NCBI RefSeq assembly: GCF_027853965.1
Contig: NZ_JAQGLB010000008.1
Location: 62,001-126,000 of the forward strand
Length of the DNA: 64,000 nt
Direction: 5' to 3'
From: Saccharopolyspora indica
GTDB lineage: Bacteria; Actinomycetota; Actinomycetes; Mycobacteriales; Pseudonocardiaceae
Position 1 is the stretch's first letter. Each line of letters begins with the position of its first letter. Positions 61,787 through 64,000 of this stretch are shown one piece after another. The translations under genes were made by a program, and so were the position numbers. The notes under the pieces were generated by a model. The model saw only the letters and a list, made by a program, of their open reading frames with translations. It was not told the origin of the DNA and made no database searches.

Positions 61787-62308
61787 GTGTCCAACCCATT
61801 CACCGGCGCGAGCCGGCCGACGCCGGGCACACCCAACCTGCCCACGCCGCCCAGCGGCTGGCCGATCGGCTCCTACGGCACGTACGAAGAGGCGCAGCGC
61901 GCCGTGGACCACCTCGCGGACAGCGACTTCCCGGTGCAGGAGGTGACCATCGTCGGCGTCGACCTGATGCTCGTCGAGCGGGTCACCGGACGGCTGACCT
62001 GGGGACGGGTGCTGGGCGGCGGCGCAGCCTCCGGTGCGTGGTTCGGTCTGCTGGTGGGCCTGATCATGGGCATGTTCACCCCGCAGGGCAGCTGGTTCGG
62101 CCCGGTGCTGGCCGGCCTCGGCGCGGGTGTGCTGTTCGGCCTGGTCTTCGCCGCGGTCGGCTACGCCTCGACCCGAGGCCGCCGGGACTTCTCCTCGGCG
62201 AGCCAGCTCGTCGCGGGCCGCTACGACGTCCTGGCCCAACCCCGCCACGCGGAGCAGGGCCGAGACCTCCTCGCCAAGCTCGCCATGAAACCCCCGCCCA
62301 CCCAGTAG
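61787..62308 (+). CDS. General-stress-type (Gsp17M/YflT-like) membrane protein
   Basis: 173 residues. An N-terminal soluble domain (about 20-75) with GSYGTYEEAQRAVDHLADSDFPVQEVTIVGVDLMLVERVTGR, then two TM segments (about 85-108 and 112-135) rich in Gly. GTG 61787 with CGGAGG upstream. Located just before lpqY, as Rv1234 is in M. tuberculosis. Function unknown. Confidence 0.85.
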   Translation: MSNPFTGASRPTPGTPNLPTPPSGWPIGSYGTYEEAQRAVDHLADSDFPVQEVTIVGVDLMLVERVTGRLTWGRVLGGGAASGAWFGLLVGLIMGMFTPQGSWFGPVLAGLGAGVLFGLVFAAVGYASTRGRRDFSSASQLVAGRYDVLAQPRHAEQGRDLLAKLAMKPPPTQ

Positions 62309-62354
62309 ACGCGCAGTCCCCGGCGACGTCGGCGCTCTGCGGATTCGGCCAGAA

Positions 62355-62398
62355 GCGACCCAGGACCCCCGCGGAACAGCGGGGAGCCCGGGTCTCGC
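62355..62398. terminator. Imperfect long hairpin after the stress-type gene
   Basis: GCGACCC...CCCCCGC pairs with GCGGGG...GGGTCTCGC around a GGAACA loop, with small bulges. About 45 bp past the stop. Confidence 0.55.
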
Positions 62399-62747
62399 GC
62401 TTTCAACGCCCCGGGACCGCCCGAAACATCGACGCGAAACCGTCGCCCAGCACATTCCGCGGCGCGGATTCCTGGCCCGGCCGCGGCTGAAACACCGACC
62501 GAGAAGCCGGGCGCCCGCGGCTGTGCGCTTCCGTCATTTCTGCCGTCGTCCGAGGCTTGAGCAGGGCGTACCGTGCCGCTCTTCGCCGGTGCGGTCCGCA
62601 GCAGCCCGCTGGGGCGGCGCAGTTCCGAAATTCGGTTTCCGGGCCGTTGGGAGCATCGGGATGCGGCTTTCGGGGGAATCGGGGCGGTCCGCGGCATTGC
62701 CCATTTCGCCGATATTTACGTATTGGCAACAACGGGCCGCCGCAGCC

Positions 62748-62776
62748 TTGCCTTGATTGATCAACCGGCCTAGCTT
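62748..62776 (+). promoter_or_regulatory. Putative promoter of the lpqY-like gene
   Basis: -35 TTGCCT (62748-62753), 17-nt spacer, -10 TAGCTT (62771-62776). The CACCGGC/GCCGGTG hairpin lies just downstream and could be an operator. Confidence 0.45.
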
Positions 62777-62865
62777 TCCAGCACCGGCTCACCGCCGGTG
62801 GTGGCAGGCGACGAAGCCCCGCGATGCTTGGTCGTGGCTGCGACCAGCAACCGGGAGGACCGATC

Positions 62866-64000
62866 GTGAGAGTTCGCCGCACACGTCGCGCGGCCGTGCT
62901 GGGGGCGTCGCTGGTGTGCGCATCCGCGCTGACCGCCTGCGCCCCGGCATCGAGCGCGAACACCGTGAACCTCTACAGCGCGCCCGAGGAGAACCTGCAG
63001 CAGAACGTGGACCGCTGCAACGCCGAGTCGGGCGGCCGCTACAACATCGTCTACCACAAGCTGCCCCGCGACGCCGACGGCCAGCGCGAGCAGATGGTGC
63101 GCCGCCTCGCCGCCGGTGACACGGGTCTGGACATCCTGTACCTGGACGTCACCTGGGTCGGCGAGTTCGCCGAGGCGAAGTGGATCCGGGAGTGGACCGG
63201 GCAGGACAAGGCCGACGTGGAGCGCGGCACCCTGCAGGGTCCGCTGACGACCGCGACCTGGGACGGCAAGCTCTACGCGGCGCCGAAGAACACCAACGTG
63301 CAGCTGCTCTGGTACCGCAAGGACCTGGTGCCCGAACCGCCGGAGACCTGGCAGGAGATGATCTCCACCGCTCAGCGCCTCAAGCAAGAGGGCAAGCCGC
63401 ACTGGATCTCGCTCACCGGCGCCCAGTACGAGGGCGTGTACGTGCACTTCAACACGCTGGTCGAATCGGCGGGCGGGCGCGTCATCTCCGAGGACGGCCG
63501 CACCGCCGTGGTCGACGACGGCGCGGTGCAGGCGATGCAGGCGCTGCGCGACCTCGGCACGGCGGGCGTGACCAGCGCGTCGATGAACAACGCCAAGGAG
63601 GACGACGCCCGGCAGGAGTTCGAGACCGGGCAGGCCGCGTTCCAGCTGAACTGGCCGTTCGTCTACGCCTCGATGGTGGAGAAGAAGCCGGAGCTGGTGG
63701 ACGAGGTCGGCTGGGCGCGGCTGCCCGGCCTGCAACCGGGGGTGCCGAGCAAGTCCACCATCGGCGGCGCCAACTACGCGGTGAGCAGCTACTCGACCAA
63801 GCCGGACCTGGCCTTCGAAGCCACCAAGTGCCTGCGCAACCCGGAGAGCCAGAAGTTCTCCGCGCTCAACGACGGCGTGCCTCCCACGATCGAGTCCGTC
63901 TACGCCGAACCCGAGATGGCCGCCGAGTACCCGATGCGCGACACCATCCTGGAAGCCCTCAAGGACCCGGGCGTGCGGCCGGTGACCCCGGCCGCCCAGA
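62866..64000 (+). CDS. lpqY: Extracellular sugar-binding lipoprotein, LpqY-like, partial
   Basis: 378 codons visible; the 3' end is beyond the window. Signal peptide with lipobox LTAC (Cys25), then a family-1 solute-binding fold: VNLYSAPEENLQQNVDRCN, VRRLAAGDTGLDILYLDVTWVGEFAEAKWIREW, AAPKNTNVQLLWYRKDLV, and ETGQAAFQLNWPFVYA. It matches in position mycobacterial lpqY, which binds trehalose for the SugABC importer; sugABC would be expected just after the window. GTG 62866 with GGGAGG 7 nt upstream. Confidence 0.9.
   Translation, partial: MRVRRTRRAAVLGASLVCASALTACAPASSANTVNLYSAPEENLQQNVDRCNAESGGRYNIVYHKLPRDADGQREQMVRRLAAGDTGLDILYLDVTWVGEFAEAKWIREWTGQDKADVERGTLQGPLTTATWDGKLYAAPKNTNVQLLWYRKDLVPEPPETWQEMISTAQRLKQEGKPHWISLTGAQYEGVYVHFNTLVESAGGRVISEDGRTAVVDDGAVQAMQALRDLGTAGVTSASMNNAKEDDARQEFETGQAAFQLNWPFVYASMVEKKPELVDEVGWARLPGLQPGVPSKSTIGGANYAVSSYSTKPDLAFEATKCLRNPESQKFSALNDGVPPTIESVYAEPEMAAEYPMRDTILEALKDPGVRPVTPAAQ

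Larger units (their letters stand above)
62309..62865. other. 557-bp intergenic region before lpqY-like gene
   Basis: Holds a long hairpin (62355-62398), an AT-richer stretch near 62705-62725, a TTGATTGATCAA near-palindrome (62753-62764), a promoter (62748-62776) and a CACCGGC-TCACC-GCCGGTG hairpin (62782-62800). No convincing gene. Confidence 0.5.

Noticed and set aside
62523-62773. Short overlapping frames on both strands before the lpqY-like gene
   Set aside because: No ribosome sites, no domain, and they mirror each other on both strands; more likely a regulatory region.
1-64000. CRISPR array, tRNA/rRNA genes, insertion sequences, prophage or replication origin
   Set aside because: No regularly spaced repeats, no cloverleaf-like CCA-ended segments, no transposase, integrase or capsid-type proteins, and no DnaA-box clusters were recognised by eye.

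Overview
The window is about 64 kb of very GC-rich DNA with dense, strongly codon-biased genes, many GTG starts and ATGA start/stop overlaps. Mycothiol synthesis (mshB), an lpqW-type lipoprotein, ESX/WXG-type proteins, DivIVA- and DUF3117-type small proteins and a sigE-rseA-htrA-tatB block all point to an actinomycete. Blocks of the gene order match, from memory, the Mycobacterium tuberculosis Rv1161-Rv1235 region, but the repeats and spacer content differ. The best guess is a Pseudonocardiales member (Saccharopolyspora/Amycolatopsis-like). This is an inference; no database search was possible. No rRNA, tRNA, transposase, phage gene or CRISPR array was seen.

Layout. 1-4.9 kb: a minus-strand peptide-type ABC importer operon (solute-binding protein, two permeases, fused double ATPase cut by the window edge). 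5.5-8.5 kb: an OmpR/HisKA two-component pair and an SRPBCC-NUDIX fusion. 8.5-11 kb: a frameshifted Uma2-like pseudogene, trpS, a YCII protein and a tiny Cys/Lys-rich gene under a DtxR/IdeR-like box. 11.3-18.3 kb: typA, lpqW-like, mshB, a membrane protein, fdxC and dapC, all plus strand and in mycobacterial order. 18.3-25.5 kb: a CHAD protein, dapD and dapE; between dapD and dapE sits a five-gene type VII secretion-associated cassette (EspC-like protein, WXG-DUF1023 hydrolase, LppA lipoprotein, membrane protein, LppA-like protein). 25.5-34.7 kb: a slipin, two LOG-family proteins, folP2-like, a PadR regulator, a DivIVA-like protein, tag, an enoyl-CoA hydratase, a DUF3117 protein and leucyl aminopeptidase. 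34.7-41.4 kb: a LysR/MFS divergent pair, then tatB, htrA, an anti-sigma factor and sigE on the minus strand, and an O-methyltransferase. 41.5-46.7 kb: mrp, MarR, NUDIX, DUF1003, MgtE-like and CitE-like genes. 47-53.3 kb: a 1,159-residue patatin-like membrane protein, a spermidine-synthase-like enzyme, a DHA2 efflux pump and a MerR regulator. 53.3-61.5 kb: narGHJI with divergent narK. 61.8-64 kb: a stress-type membrane protein and the start of an lpqY-like sugar-binding lipoprotein.

How the parts work together. Lysine/meso-diaminopimelate synthesis (dapC, dapD, dapE) is clustered. SigE, its zinc anti-sigma factor, HtrA and TatB form an envelope-stress unit, and the sigE upstream region carries a good ECF-type promoter. 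narGHJI and narK form a complete respiratory nitrate reductase and nitrate transport unit. Intergenic spaces are unusually rich in repeated palindromes: four families with 13 copies in total, several of which act as bidirectional terminators and one of which supplies a stop codon. The most interesting accessory locus is the type VII cassette between dapD and dapE, which is organised like an effector with lipoprotein partner(s).
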